Origin: Sphaerolaimus hirsutus
Taxonomy: Eukaryota > Nematoda > Chromadorea > Monhysterida > Sphaerolaimidae
Length of the DNA: 64,000 nt
Direction of reading: 5' to 3'
Assembly (NCBI GenBank): GCA_964036195.1
Contig: OZ038451.1
Coordinates: 30,087,927 to 30,151,926, forward strand
In this document: one piece after another, positions 22,601 to 31,698 of the stretch
Position numbering within the stretch: the stretch's first letter is position 1
Layout: each line of letters starts with the position of its first letter
Position numbers and translations under genes: made by a program
Notes under the pieces: model-generated
Database searches by the model: none
The model's input: the letters and a program-made list of their open reading frames with translations, nothing else
What the model was told of the DNA's origin: nothing

Positions 22601-25600
22601 TATTGTGATGCACAGTAGGGTTGGGAATTTCAAAAATTTTAATTTCCAGTTCTCGGTTCTTGGTTCCAAAAGATTTCGGTTCGGGTATCGGTTCTCGGTT
22701 CCTGAAAATTTTCGGTTCCGGTTCTCGGTTCGGTTCTTAAACTCGGTTCCGGTTCGGTTCTTTCGGTTCTAAAATGATCAAAATTTCGGTTCCGGGTAAT
22801 AAAATAACCGGGTATCGGGTAATAATCGGCTGAATACCTACCACCAGTGATAATGTGTATACTGCAGCGACATTACACCTTACAATGAAATCTACCATAT
22901 CCCATCTGAATAAACGAACATACATAAAAAATTTCATCATAATTATCAAAGCTATTTGATAAATATGATGAAATTTTTTATGTTTGTTCTTTTTTTTAGG
23001 TGGGATATGGTAGATTTCATTGTGAGGTGTAATGTCGCTGGAGTATATGTGAAATTACACGTTCCCGCGCAATCATTTTGCAAACAGATGAATTTTGTAA
23101 TTCTGAACACGCACCAAGATGTTCAGCTGCTCTTCAATGGCTTAGATGTAGGTGTTGGAAAAACGCTGTTTAAAAACTTTAAGATTCCTAGAAAATTTCG
23201 GTTCTGTCGGGTATTTACTTCGGTTCCGGTTATAAGTGCCCGTTCTCGGTTCCGGTTCGGTTCTCAAGCTCGGTTCCGGTTCTCAGTTCTCGGTTCCGAA
23301 GTAGTGCTCGGTTCTCGGTTCGGTTCGGTTCGGTTCGGTTCGGGTCGGTTCGGTTCCCCAACCCTAATGCACAGTTAAGAACTTTGAATTGTGCTTGCAT
23401 GATGCTTCCCGATTCGTTGCAAAGCTTCCAGTTCTTCACAATGCTTCATTTTGTGAAACCACTTCACGCACTTATGCTTACAAAGCATTGTGAATTTTTC
23501 TACATACCTATATTTACAGATGTTGGTGATGTGTAGTGAAGTGCTAGCACTTTGAAATGTCGCCAAAAGTTTTGGCAGTGAATGAAGTGTCAGTGGAGTT
23601 AGGTGAATGTTGGCATCCAATGAGAATCTAGTAGAAGTGTGTGGAAGCATACTTCTTCATGCACACTCTGCCAACTAGCACTCACTTCAGGTGTTCAACT
23701 CTTGATTCCAATATACTTGCAACTGGTTTGCCAGATCAAAGTGTGGCATTGGAAAGAGGGTGCCAGATTCAATGACCCCAAAAGCACATACAATCACTAT
23801 TCTATCACAGCAAAAAATGTTTCCGTGAAGCGTGTGGAAGCGGGCTGGATGCGCGTGAAGCGGCGCGCTTCCACACGCTTCCACCAACATCACGAGATTC
23901 TGGGTGAAGTGTCTTCCACACGCTTCACCTAGCTTCACCATGCGCTTCACGCGCATCCAAGCATGTGGAAGACAGTTCACGCCGCTGGCGCTTCCACACG
24001 CTTCCCCTAGCTTCACCATGCGCTTCACGCGCATCCAAGCATGTGGAAGACACTTCACGCCGCTGGCGCTTCCACACGCTTCACCTAGCTTCACCATGCG
24101 CTTCACGCGCATCCAAGCATGTGGAAGACACTTCACGCCGCTGGCGCTTCCACACGCTTCCCCGCGTATAAATTTGCGTGGGAGCGCCATATTAAGAAGC
24201 GTGAACTGTCTTCACGCATTTTTTCGTGATGTGTGTGGAACAGGGTTGGCAAAATCTCAGAAAAGAATAAAAATAAAATAAAAATAAAATGGCAAATTGA
24301 AGGTTAAAATAAAATAAAATAAAATGGAAAATTTCAAAATAAAAATAAAAATTGTATAAAAATTCAAATTTTTGTAAAAATTTTGTAAAATTGTATACAA
24401 ATTCATATTTTTGTAAAAATTGTATAAAAATTCATATTTTTTGTAAAAAAAATTTCTGTTGTTTATAGTTCAACCTGTTCATTCGCGGAGCTGGGGCAGT
24501 CCCAAGCCATGTAAAGTGTCAAAATGTCATATGAAATGGAATGGAAAGTGTCAACTTTCATGAAAATGTTAAGTAAAGTGTCAATTGTCATGACAAATAT
24601 AAATTAAAGTGGAAACTGTAAAGCAAATTGTATCCAAATCTTAGCTTTTGTATCCAAATCTTGTTGTTTTTGTAACCAAATCTTATGTGAACATTTGGAT
24701 ACAAAAAAATAAGATTTGGATACCAAAATATAAGGTTTGGATACCAAAACATAAGATTCAGATACACAATTTACACTCTGCACAACATTTGTCATGACAA
24801 TTATACTTTGCTCGACATTTGAGATGCCAATTGACTCTTTACTACATTTGTCATGACAATTGACACTTTGCATGATGTTTTACAAATGCGCCCAGCACAC
24901 TCCAGTAATCCTTCTACTGATAATGCAAACCATGCTTATTGATAATTGTAACTTAACACTTGCAACTAGCTAACAATACGTACTGCATGCAACTTTTGCA
25001 AAGTAATGGAAAAATTTGTCACACGTTTTTCATGTTTAGCTCTAATTATCACATTTTTCTGACCTTGCATGCAAGATTCTGATTTTTTGTAAAATTTCTG
25101 TAAATTTTTTGTAAAATGGTCCATTTTATTATTTTATTATTATTTTGGAATAAAATAAAATAAAATAAAATGAAACAAGAATAAAATAAAATACAATTTT
25201 ATACAATTTTTATACAATTTGTATACAAATGATTTTTATAAAACCAACCCTTGTGTGGAAACGCTGGCATGCTTGGTGAAGCGCTCGGGAAGTGTCGGCG
25301 TGAAGACACTTCCCGACGCTTCACCGCGCATCCACACACCCATTTTTTGCTGTGTATTGCTCACCTGCACATGTCCCCTTGGTACATTGACAGCCACTGT
25401 CTTTTCACCAATACCACCACGTCTCCCCCTCTTTTTGTATTTGTGTTGAATCCCACCCTGCATCAAAGCATTTATTTTTTCACTGATGGTAGTTTGAAGA
25501 TCTATCTTGCATGTATAATACAGAGTGCCTAGAATCTAGTGTGCAAATGGTGCCATGATCATTTGTTCTGGATGACAGAAAAATGGCAAAATGTGCCAGC

Positions 25601-26844
25601 ACCAATGCTTTGCAGCTAGTTCATTAATTGGAATGGGACAAAACACCAGCTAGGTGCTTTTCTACAAAAACTGTCAACTTATAACAAACTTTATTGTAAA
25701 TGTCCACAACATGGGCCCCAAACACTTTGAGTCCTTTGTAGTACTGCTGGGTGCGCACCAGATCCATCTTCTCATACTTTCTCACTGTTTCCAAACTGTT
25801 TCCTGTAGGTGCAAGTAGGTTGGCTGTTTCTTAACTACCGTATTACCACGAAATACCCCCATCGGGGTTTATTATTTCGCCAGCAAAATTTGAGGGGGGG
25901 TTAATTCGAGGGGGGGTTTTATTATTTCGTCATAAATTTTCGTGAAATTCGTAGTAGAGAATACGCTTTTTCACACACAAAAATGGTAATAAACGCAAGA
26001 AAATAGGTAGTCTTGGGGCTATAGATGTACATCTGTACACAAATGAGCGTATATTTAAGTGTATCTGCAATGCAAATTAGTAGTAATAAGTACATCATGT
26101 ACATCGCATACATGATGTACATCATTCTGGAGGGGGGTATTTCGAGGGGGGGTTTATTATTTCCCCAGCCCATTTTGAGGGGGGGGGGGGGGTTAATTCG
26201 AGGGGGGGTTAATTCAAGGGGGGGGGATAATTCGAGGTAATACGGTATTTTAACAAAAACGTACTTTTTTCCTAAAAATTCTAATCTCTCTCATTTGGAA
26301 TTGAAAAAAGTATCTGTATTTAAAAGTTATGATATGAAAGGTATATGATATCTAGAGTGCAGTATCTATTTATGTCAGTAATCTTAGAATACATCCACGC
26401 TGTTCAACATTTTGTGTAAGGTACTTGATGAGTAAACATGTTGATAGCAGGTTAAGACTCAAAAAGACTTTGCATAAGAACCATAACCTCTTCAAACCAC
26501 AGTAGGCATAAAATTCTTAACTCCCATTTGGAATCTGAATTTTGAGATCTAGCATTTTATGTTGTAAATACATAACTTCTCACAACACAATGTTTCAAAC
26601 TTGCATTAGCTCTAAGTACATTACACAACAAGTAACCATGTCCATCATCACTGCTTCTATGCAATCCCTTCCTAAGCTGGTTAGCCATGCCAGCCACTTT
26701 TTCCTTGAGTTCTTTTGCACGGCCAACTTTCTTCACTTTAGCTTTGGTCAGCTTCTTTTTGCGGCAGTCCCCCACTTGGCTGAGTGCCAACAACACCAGT
26801 GCACCCAGTAAGGCATGGTGTGTGACTAGATGCATTTTTTTCAC
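10622..26844 (-). CDS. secreted thermolysin-like M4 metallopeptidase, 13 exons
   Basis: Exons (5' to 3'): 26844-26637, 25802-25690, 25505-25365, 22509-22333, 20297-20183, 19845-19760, 18085-17987, 17724-17639, 14181-14072, 13543-13403, 12795-12614, 11332-11225, 10789-10622. All junctions keep phase; total 577 residues. Residues 1-27 form a signal peptide (MKKMHLVTHHALLGALVLLA). A basic linker follows, then an FTP-type propeptide (VRTQQYYKGLKVFGAHV, about 85-101) and a PepSY-like stretch ending about 215. The catalytic part contains GPGGN (259-263) and the zinc motif HEIAH (394-398, catalytic Glu395). The third ligand is Glu419 in GGINEAF, and the transition-state His478 lies in DNHFSSGI. The C-terminal helical region ends near AQVGI. 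All residues needed for zinc peptidase activity are present, so an extracellular zymogen protease is inferred. Intron 7 has a GC donor; every other intron is GT-AG. Introns are 184-3457 bp and loaded with transposons, while the exons are clean. Confidence 0.93.
10809..11142. mobile_element. ACCGTATT MITE, GCTTGAATAAT subfamily
   Basis: Left end TACCGTATTTGTTTGAATAG, right end ATTATTCAAGCAAATACGGTA. The fill is CTCGAATAATTCCCCCC. It lies wholly in intron 12 of the M4 gene. Other copies of this subfamily are at 27396-27724 and 28802-29119. Confidence 0.85.
11333..11950. other. M4 intron 11, distal part
   Basis: No exon was seen. At 11430-11840 phrases such as CCATTTTCCAGCT and GGAAAATGGAAATGG resemble a degraded copy of the GGAAAACGG-filled family. 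Open frames across it are repeat-driven. Confidence 0.45.
11952..12430. mobile_element. hAT-like element filled with TACGTAAATACG phrases
   Basis: Left end CACAGTTGTTAAAATGTACG and right end TTCTAACAACTCTG resemble the ends of 31699-32603. The interior is GTACGTAAATAC, GTAAACGCGTAC and AAAAGTACTCGC phrases. A target duplication was not found. It lies in intron 11 of the M4 gene. Confidence 0.7.
12950..13348. mobile_element. truncated GAACCG-filled element
   Basis: The right part consists of GAACCGGAATCGAAC and GAGAACCGGAACCG phrases and ends AATTCCCAACCCTA, the inverse of the TAGGGTTGGGAATT start of the intact element at 22616-23366. The left part carries AAAATAAAATGAAG phrases from another family. 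No matching left end or duplication was found. Located in M4 intron 10. Confidence 0.6.
13702..14048. mobile_element. ACCGTATT MITE, 347 bp
   Basis: Starts TACCGTATTTCCTCGAAATA and ends with its inverse, TATTTCGAGGAAATACGGTA. C-run phrases fill the interior. It lies in M4 intron 9 and ends 24 bp from the exon 9 donor. Confidence 0.88.
14312..17092. mobile_element. mariner-like element with long inverted ends and nested MITEs
   Basis: The left end CATGGTCCGGCTGAAAAGTC and the right end CTTTTCAGCCCGACCATG are flanked by TA on both sides (14310-14311, 17093-17094). Inverted similarity continues inward for about 270 bp (TGGGGGTTACAATTTCAGTC and its inverse). No transposase frame was seen. Nested inside are ACCGTATT fragments at 14786-14915, 15467-15640 and 16511-16658. 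A shorter relative is at 60904-61807. Located in M4 intron 8. Confidence 0.8.
17219..17607. mobile_element. palindromic foldback MITE
   Basis: Starts GCCGGAATTAGAGCTCAGCG and ends CGCTGAGCTCTAATTACGGC. Inverted matching extends through TACGGGTCTACAATTTTCTA and GGATAATATATGAATCAATA, so most of the 389 bp can fold into one hairpin. A second copy at 30010-31498 is split by an hAT-like insertion. It ends 32 bp beyond the donor of M4 exon 8. Confidence 0.85.
18527..19402. mobile_element. hAT-like element filled with GGCGCC
   Basis: Starts TAGTGATGGAAAAGCGCC and ends GGCGCCATTCCATCACTA. It has a perfect 8-bp duplication GTGCAGAG (18519-18526 and 19403-19410). Both ends are packed with GGCGCCAAGGGCGCCA phrases over about 200 bp, and the middle 460 bp is unique. 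It lies in M4 intron 6. Fragments of the family are at 628-840 and 3441-3525. Confidence 0.94.
20514..20997. mobile_element. hAT-like element filled with GGCACC (diverged)
   Basis: Left end TAGTAATAGAAAAGTGCC, right end GTGCCATTCCATCACTC. Flanking octamers GCTATGAT and GCTACAAT match at 6 of 8. Phrases TGGCACCAAGCACC and GGTGCCATT fill the ends. It carries the nested element 20768-20927. M4 intron 4. Confidence 0.75.
20768..20927. mobile_element. 160-bp hAT-like element filled with GGAAAACGG
   Basis: Starts TAGGATGTCAAAAAAAAT and ends GAAATTTGACACCCTA. It has a perfect 8-bp duplication GTTAAGTG (20760-20767 and 20928-20935). The interior is ACGGAAAACGGAAAGG phrases only. It is inserted into the GGCACC element and therefore younger than it. 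Confidence 0.93.
21098..22274. mobile_element. hAT-like element filled with GGAAAACGG, carrying a nested MITE
   Basis: Starts TAGGGTGTCAACAAATG and ends GAAAGTTGACACCCTA. Flanks GTCATGTC and GTCATGCC match at 7 of 8. The right half is GGAAAACGGAAA, GCCGGAAATGG and AAATTAGCTGAAATTCTG phrases. The left part is occupied by the foldback 21114-21755. M4 intron 4, only 58 bp from exon 4. Confidence 0.88.
21114..21755. mobile_element. 642-bp GACAAGTCC foldback, copy 1
   Basis: Starts GAGGCGTCCAACTCTAAAAG and ends CTTTTAGAATTAGACGCCTC, flanked by AAAT on both sides. Phrases GACAAGTCC recur through it. The copy at 61850-62491 has exactly the same length and also AAAT flanks. Both copies hold a 106-codon ORF of similar sequence (here minus strand, 21189-21509) with no known domain. 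Confidence 0.85.
22616..23366. mobile_element. hAT-like element filled with GGTTCTCGGTTCCGG
   Basis: Starts TAGGGTTGGGAATTTCAAAA and ends GGTTCCCCAACCCTA. It has a perfect 8-bp duplication ATGCACAG (22608-22615 and 23367-23374). Both ends are runs of TCGGTTCCGGTTCTCGG. The middle (about 22800-23030) is a foldback related to the ACCTACCATA MITE of 9803-10004. M4 intron 3. Confidence 0.93.
23925..24170. repeat. 78-bp tandem repeat, about three units
   Basis: CTTCACCATGCGCTTCACGC recurs at 23933, 24011 and 24089, exactly 78 bp apart, with GCATGTGGAAGACA(C/G)TTCAC in each unit. Because 78 is a multiple of three, frames stay open on both strands, which creates spurious ORFs. Confidence 0.88.
24241..25252. 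mobile_element. hAT-like element filled with AAAATAAAAAT, larger copy
   Basis: Starts CAGGGTTGGCAAAATCTCAG and ends TATAAAACCAACCCTT. It has a perfect 8-bp duplication GTGTGGAA (24233-24240 and 25253-25260). It is the same family as 7166-7507. It lies inside the CTTCAC-filled element and itself carries the introner-family element 24491-24900, giving a three-level nest. Confidence 0.92.
24491..24900 (-). mobile_element. introner-family element, 410 bp
   Basis: On the minus strand the tips are GTGTGCTGGGCGCATTTGTA and GGCTTGGGACTGCCCCAG. The latter is nearly identical to the acceptor end of 5526-5720. The fill is TGTCATGACAATTGAC and ACACTTTACATGG phrases plus a block of AAGATTTGGATACAAAA repeats. 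It is nested in intron 3 of the M4 gene, so it does not define exons here. Confidence 0.7.
25836..26247. mobile_element. ACCGTATT MITE, 412 bp
   Basis: Starts TACCGTATTACCACGAAATA and ends TAATTCGAGGTAATACGGTA. G-run phrases fill the right side. It lies in M4 intron 1 and begins 34 bp beyond exon 2. Confidence 0.87.
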
Positions 26845-27395
26845 TTTTTTACCATAGGCCAGTTTGAATTTGGAAGTTAAACCTTGTAAAACAATGTCTG
26901 ATTATGAGGTGTCAAATATCACCTAGGATGTCATTGTTTTTGCTGGGCAATTCAAGATTTTATTAGGTATGCATACTTAATATTTTCACACCGAACACAT
27001 CCATCTTGCAATGTACCATGAAACAGCCACTTGATTTGACCACACAGTGGATATAGATTTAATCATATTCTTAACTGTGACTGATACTGAAAATGTATTT
27101 AAGTTTACTTGTAAAGTAGACATATTTACTTGTTGGATACCAAGTAAATGCTTTTGTGTTTCATCAAAACAGTACTTGTATTTAGTTTAACAAATTCTTT
27201 CATAAAGTATCTAAGTGCAGAATTCATTTGTTTAATGGTGATTCTTCATATTTTTAGGAAAACATCACCTTACACAGTCTTTGAATATTTGATATATTTG
27301 ATGATTTCATTGAAACATTAATCTGTCTTGCCGTTTTAAGTATAGGAAATAAATGGCTACACTTCCCCTGTTTTTATTCAGAAGAGTTTCCAGCC
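26845..27395. other. upstream region of the M4 gene
   Basis: This is the presumed promoter side of the minus-strand M4 gene. No clear TATA box or initiator was fixed. The sequence is AT-rich and free of the common MITE families up to 27395, unlike the rest of the neighbourhood. Confidence 0.4.
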
Positions 27396-27724
27396 TACCG
27401 TATTTGCTTGAATAATCCCCCTGGGGGATTATTATTTCGTCCGGTATTTTTGAGGGGGGAACTATTCGAGGGGGGGAATTATTCAAGGGGGGAATTATTA
27501 TTTCGTCAAAATATTCAAGCATGTTTCCATCAACTCATTTCACGAAATATGCTTCATAAACACAATAACATGCCATTTTTGTTAAAATTAGGTATAACAA
27601 ATTAATCAAATCTTTAAAGGGGGATTATTCGAGGGGGGAATTATTATTTTCTCACTCGTCTTACAGGGGGGGATTATTCGAGGGGGGAATTATTCAAGGG
27701 GGAACTATTCAAGCAAATACGGTA
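27396..27724. mobile_element. ACCGTATT MITE, GCTTGAATAAT subfamily
   Basis: Starts TACCGTATTTGCTTGAATAA and ends ACTATTCAAGCAAATACGGTA. Fill is GGGGGGAATTATTATTTCG. Same subfamily as 10809-11142. Confidence 0.87.
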
Positions 27725-28230
27725 TTTCCATATACAGATTACTGGGTGTATTGCTTGCCTTCCAAATTGAATCTGGGCCTTAGGTGAATATGAATGCTTA
27801 TGCAGTGAATAAATTTGTAATAGCTGAAATAGCTAGTAGTGGCTGTTTTATATAAACCTGCAGCTAGCACATTTGCTAATGATCAAGTTTATGTCATGTG
27901 AATTTTTCTTCTTTGATTGTAGTAAAATATTCATTTGTGATAACACTGAATGTCGTGTTCCATTCAAAGTAAAAATTGTGGATTGTGGCTTTGCAGCTCA
28001 CTTTTTGCTTATGTTTGCTTAATCATCCATACAACCTTGTAAAAATCTCCACATTGCTTGTTTCGGACGATTGAATGTCTGATCTGTTGCTCTAGCTGAT
28101 TTTTTCCAATGACACCAACACTTCCATGATGGTGTCTGTGTACTTTTAGGGTCGTTGATGAAAAGAATTGCATGACCGCCCATCGTGACGTTCAAAATTC
28201 AGCATAAAGGTCAGCAAAGAGCGCTATCAG
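27725..28230. other. intergenic sequence
   Basis: No gene, repeat end or RNA gene could be supported. Short open frames lack any recognisable domain. Confidence 0.4.
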
Positions 28231-28393
28231 GTGCCTGTCTCGTACTTTAAGTGTATGTCAAGTGTCAAGTGTCATGTAAATCGTCATAAGAACTTGTCAA
28301 TTGTCATGCAATAGTCATCAGTAATAAAATCCCTTTTTATTTTGATTGACACTTAAATTTACATTTGAGAGCCGGACTGCGTGAGCCCGGCAG
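28231..28393 (+). mobile_element. introner-family element, possible intron
   Basis: Starts GTGCCTGTCTCGTACTTTAA after CAG and ends CGGACTGCGTGAGCCCGGCAG-like at 28393. The fill is GTCAAGTGTCATGTAAAT phrases with an inverted partner. Sequence after it (28394-28505) is open in a frame reading LTFTTWHDAKNVFFMW, and the sequence before it is open in the matching phase for about 55 bases before a stop. Whether these are real exons is unclear. Confidence 0.4.
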
Positions 28394-28801
28394 GCTTAAC
28401 ATTCACAACATGGCATGATGCCAAAAACGTTTTTTTTATGTGGTCATCGAAATTTTTACCTCTTGTGGGTCGCTTGTCCGTTCAAAAAATACATCAGGAT
28501 ATCTTGTTAAGGTGCAGAGTGTTCGTTCTTTGGCAAATTTTATACCGAAACCACCACCAATAATGTTTGCTAAGTTTATCCATCAAAATCTTATTGGGGT
28601 CATTTCAAAAGTGCATGAAAGTGCGATTGAAACACAATCGATCCACTAGACATAAAGATTAGTGGATCACAATTTAAAACAGAATTAGACACCAATACGT
28701 GTGTCTGAAGAAAGATATCCCCCCTCGTAATGCCCCCCATCTGAAATAAGTTAGAACATCTATGCAAGGTATTTACATGATGTATTTATTCCTTTATGAT
28801 G

Positions 28802-29119
28802 TACCGTATTTGCTTGAATAATCCCCCTGGGGGATTATTATTTCGTCAGACTTTTTTGAGGGGGGAATTATTCAAGCGGGGGAATTATTATTTCGTCAGA
28901 GTTCTCAAGCATGTTTCCAACCACTCATTCGACAAAACATGCTTTATTTACACAATAACATGCCATTCTTGGCCAAATTAGAAATAAATAATTGATCGTA
29001 TGCCTTGAGGGGGGGGATTATTCGAGGGGGGGAATTATTTTTTCCACACTCATCTTACAGGGGGGGATTATTCGAGGGGGGAATTATTCAAGGGGGGAAT
29101 TATTCAAGCAAATACGGGA
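28802..29119. mobile_element. ACCGTATT MITE, GCTTGAATAAT subfamily
   Basis: Starts TACCGTATTTGCTTGAATAA and ends TTATTCAAGCAAATACGGGA (one mismatch in the terminal repeat). About 300 bp of G-run phrases and AATTATTATTTCGTCAGA blocks. Confidence 0.85.
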
Positions 29120-29164
29120 TTTATGCATCGCAGCTACACCTTAGGGGTATTTCTAGAGAATATG

Positions 29165-29372
29165 GTTATTCTCGGCGGACATCACACTTAATATTAAAGC
29201 CTACCATAACCAATCTGAATAATGAACCAAAAAGCATACAGTCTTTTCATCAAAATATTTCGTTTTTACTATGGGATAATTAATCACGAAATTGATCACA
29301 AGATTTTATTCATAAAATTATGGCAGGATTCTGCGCATACTTTGCGGTCCGCCGAGTATACCTGAGAAACAA
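29165..29372. mobile_element. MITE with CTCGGCGGACA ends, second copy
   Basis: The left part TATTCTCGGCGGACATCACA and right part GCGGTCCGCCGAGTATACC are inverted. Internal CCTACCATAACC and AAATTATGGCAGG match the copy at 9803-10004. Confidence 0.7.
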
Positions 29373-29412
29373 AAAGCACTGGATACACATCAATGGGGAA
29401 ATGATTGCATTA

Positions 29413-29660
29413 TACTCGGCGTACATGATACCCTGCCCTCGCGCTTATTTATGAGTCACGTTGGAAGCGTGCCAATGTTGATAAAGCATGCTATTTTTGT
29501 GTAAAAGATGGAAAATCATTGTTGTGAAAAAGTTAACGTATAGCGTTATGACAGAGATGACTATTCTTAAAGTTTGCACGAAAATCGCATGCGTAAAAAA
29601 TCGTTGGCACGCTTCCAGCGGGAACCACACGTGCAGGGTGGAAAGTAACTGGAGCATACC
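29413..29660. mobile_element. foldback MITE with GGAAGCGTGCCAA arms, second copy
   Basis: The arms GTTGGAAGCGTGCCAATGTT and CGTTGGCACGCTTCCAGCGG face each other across about 130 bp. Outer phrases CCTGCCCTCGCG and ACGTGCAGGGTGG match 9443-9693 in the opposite orientation. Ends approximate. Confidence 0.6.
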
Positions 29661-30009
29661 TGCACAGAAACGTTGCATCTTTACATAATTTTGGCATTGC
29701 GCAAGTAGTTATTTTTCAAAGAGATTTGCTAAATGCCTACACTTTTAGTAACTTTTCATGCTCATTGTCTGAGCTGCTGAGGAAAATAATGTTATCAATT
29801 ATCATTAAAAAATTTTGCTTCACTCACTCTGCATGTGTGTACAATATGACATCCAAATATACTCACTCGTGTTGTGTAAAACGGGAGCCTTCACAGTGTC
29901 GATAAATTATATTGAAACCTCAATCACACTATTATATTTTACATTAGATATTTACAAACATATTGTTTAACTTAAAAAAAAACAGATAAAAATCTGTTTA
30001 ACTCAATAG
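29661..30009. other. intergenic sequence
   Basis: AT-rich and without a recognisable gene or element end. Confidence 0.4.
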
Positions 30010-31498
30010 GCCGGAATTAGAGCTCAGCGTCGATTCGACGTGAAATGACGACGTGAAATGACGTCGTGAAATTAATTAGACGAGTGTGGATGATGCTACG
30101 GGTAGTGATGTTAAAGGCACCGGGAAAAATGGCACCGCACCGCACCGGCACCTTTGCCAACACATGAAAAGGGCACCTGGCACCCTGGGGCACCGGCCAG
30201 AAAATGGCACCGCACCGCACCGGCACCGGTGCCTTTTGGAAAAAATGGCACCGGCACCGAAGGGCACCGGCGGGTTGCCGGTGCTAGCACCGAAAGGCAC
30301 CGCACCGGGCTGGAATTTCTGAAGTGAATATCGGGCAGTTTCTCAGTGGTCTCACTTTTGGAAGCGCATATTTCCATGAATTTTCAACTGATTTTGATGG
30401 TTGAGCACTTAAAATGATCAGAATGATGTGGCAATCACTTTTATGAAGCAATTACAATGATTACAAATGAAAGATAAAATATTTAATTCACTGCAATGTC
30501 CATAGCCACTATTGTCTACTGATCGGAGTCGTTGCTGTACAGAGAATGGAACTATCTCTGTCATAAACTGACAACAAATTTTGAACAAACAAGTAAGATT
30601 AATATAAAATATAAAAATGATTTAAAATTCAAAAAAAATTTAGATTCGTTCATCAGATCATGTATCGGGTAAAATGGATTTCACAGTAGGTATATTTATT
30701 TGATGGGGGGTTTACAAAAAAAGCAAAAACGGTTGGGTAAATATATCGCTGTTTTTTGAAATATGAATAAGCACATACTATGGACAAAATTGCACAGCAC
30801 ATGAAGCCTTGGCCGGTGCCTTTCCAGGTGCCTTTTACTTTGGCCCGGTGCTAGCACCTTTGGCACCGGCAAAAAAATGGCACCGCACCGCACCGGCACC
30901 GGTGCTATTCTGAAAAAAATGGCACCGGCACCGGCATGGCACCCCTGAAGATTGCAATGGCACCGCACCAGCACCGGTGCTGGTGCCCTTCGGTGCCTAG
31001 CACCGGGGCACCGGTGCCCCGGTGCCTTTACATCACTAGCTACAGGTCTACAATTTTCTAAGGATAATATATGAATCAATACCTTAATCGTGTCCAATAC
31101 TGAGTGTTATCAGCCACAACTAGAGCGAATTGAAAAATTCAACTTTTATCATTTCACGTCATCATCATTTCACGTCACAGTGTCAGGGAACAACTCGACA
31201 AGTCATCATCATTTCACGTCAGAGATTTGCAAGCAGCAGTCTGACGTGAAATGTCAAGTTGTTCCCTGACACTGTGACGTGAAATGATGATGACGTGAAA
31301 TGATAAAAATTGAATTTTTCAATTCGCTCTAGTTGTGGCTGATAACACTCAGTATTGGACACGATTAAGGTATTGATTCATATATTATCCTTAGAAAATT
31401 GTAGACCCGTAGCATCATCCACACTCATCTAATTAATTTCACGACGTCATTTCACGTCGTCATTTCACGTCGAATCGACGCTGAGCTCTAATTCCCGC
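30010..31498. mobile_element. palindromic foldback MITE split by an insertion
   Basis: Starts GCCGGAATTAGAGCTCAGCG and ends CGCTGAGCTCTAATTCCCGC, as in 17219-17607. It is interrupted after GATGCTACGGG by the hAT-like element 30103-31038 and resumes at CTACAGGTCTACAATTTTCT. The intact copy gives the empty-site sequence. Confidence 0.88.
30103..31038. mobile_element. hAT-like element filled with GGCACC
   Basis: Starts TAGTGATGTTAAAGGCACC and ends GGTGCCTTTACATCACTA. Flanks GCTACGGG and GCTACAGG match at 7 of 8, and the undisrupted host MITE at 17219-17607 has GCTACGGG once. Both ends are GGCACCGCACCGCACCGGCACC-type arrays. The middle 500 bp is unique. Confidence 0.92.
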
Positions 31499-31698
31499 TA
31501 TACTGTGGTAGACGGGCCATACAGCACCAAAATTTGAGAAACTCGTGAATCTGTTTTGATTGAATTTGAGTTTACCAGAATGACGTTTCTGTAAACCACT
31601 GTTGACAGCGATGATAAAATTACTTATTCCAGTAAACACAAATATGTGTTCAAAACAGATTTATGAGTTACCACTATTTTGGTGATGTAGTAGTGTGC

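Larger units (their letters stand above)
23806..25354. mobile_element. CTTCAC-filled element with CACAGCAAAAAATG ends
   Basis: Left end CACAGCAAAAAATGTTTCCG and right end CCATTTTTTGCTGTG. Interior phrases are CGTGAAGCGTGTGGAAG and CTTCCACACGCTTCACC, including a 78-bp tandem repeat at about 23925-24170. The element is split by 24241-25252. Flanking octamers match only partly. Related fragments are at 5750-6145 and 33550-33730. M4 intron 3. Confidence 0.65.

Noticed and set aside
22956..23378. 140-codon plus-strand ORF and a possible extra M4 exon at about 23085-23145
   Set aside because: The region is inside the TTCTCGGTTCCGG element, and M4 exons 3 and 4 already join in phase without it.
23925..24170. 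CRISPR-like array
   Set aside because: Units are contiguous tandem copies without unique spacers, in a eukaryotic intron.
23687..24281. 167- and 125-codon ORFs over the 78-bp repeat
   Set aside because: The repeat length is a multiple of three, so frames stay open on both strands by construction.
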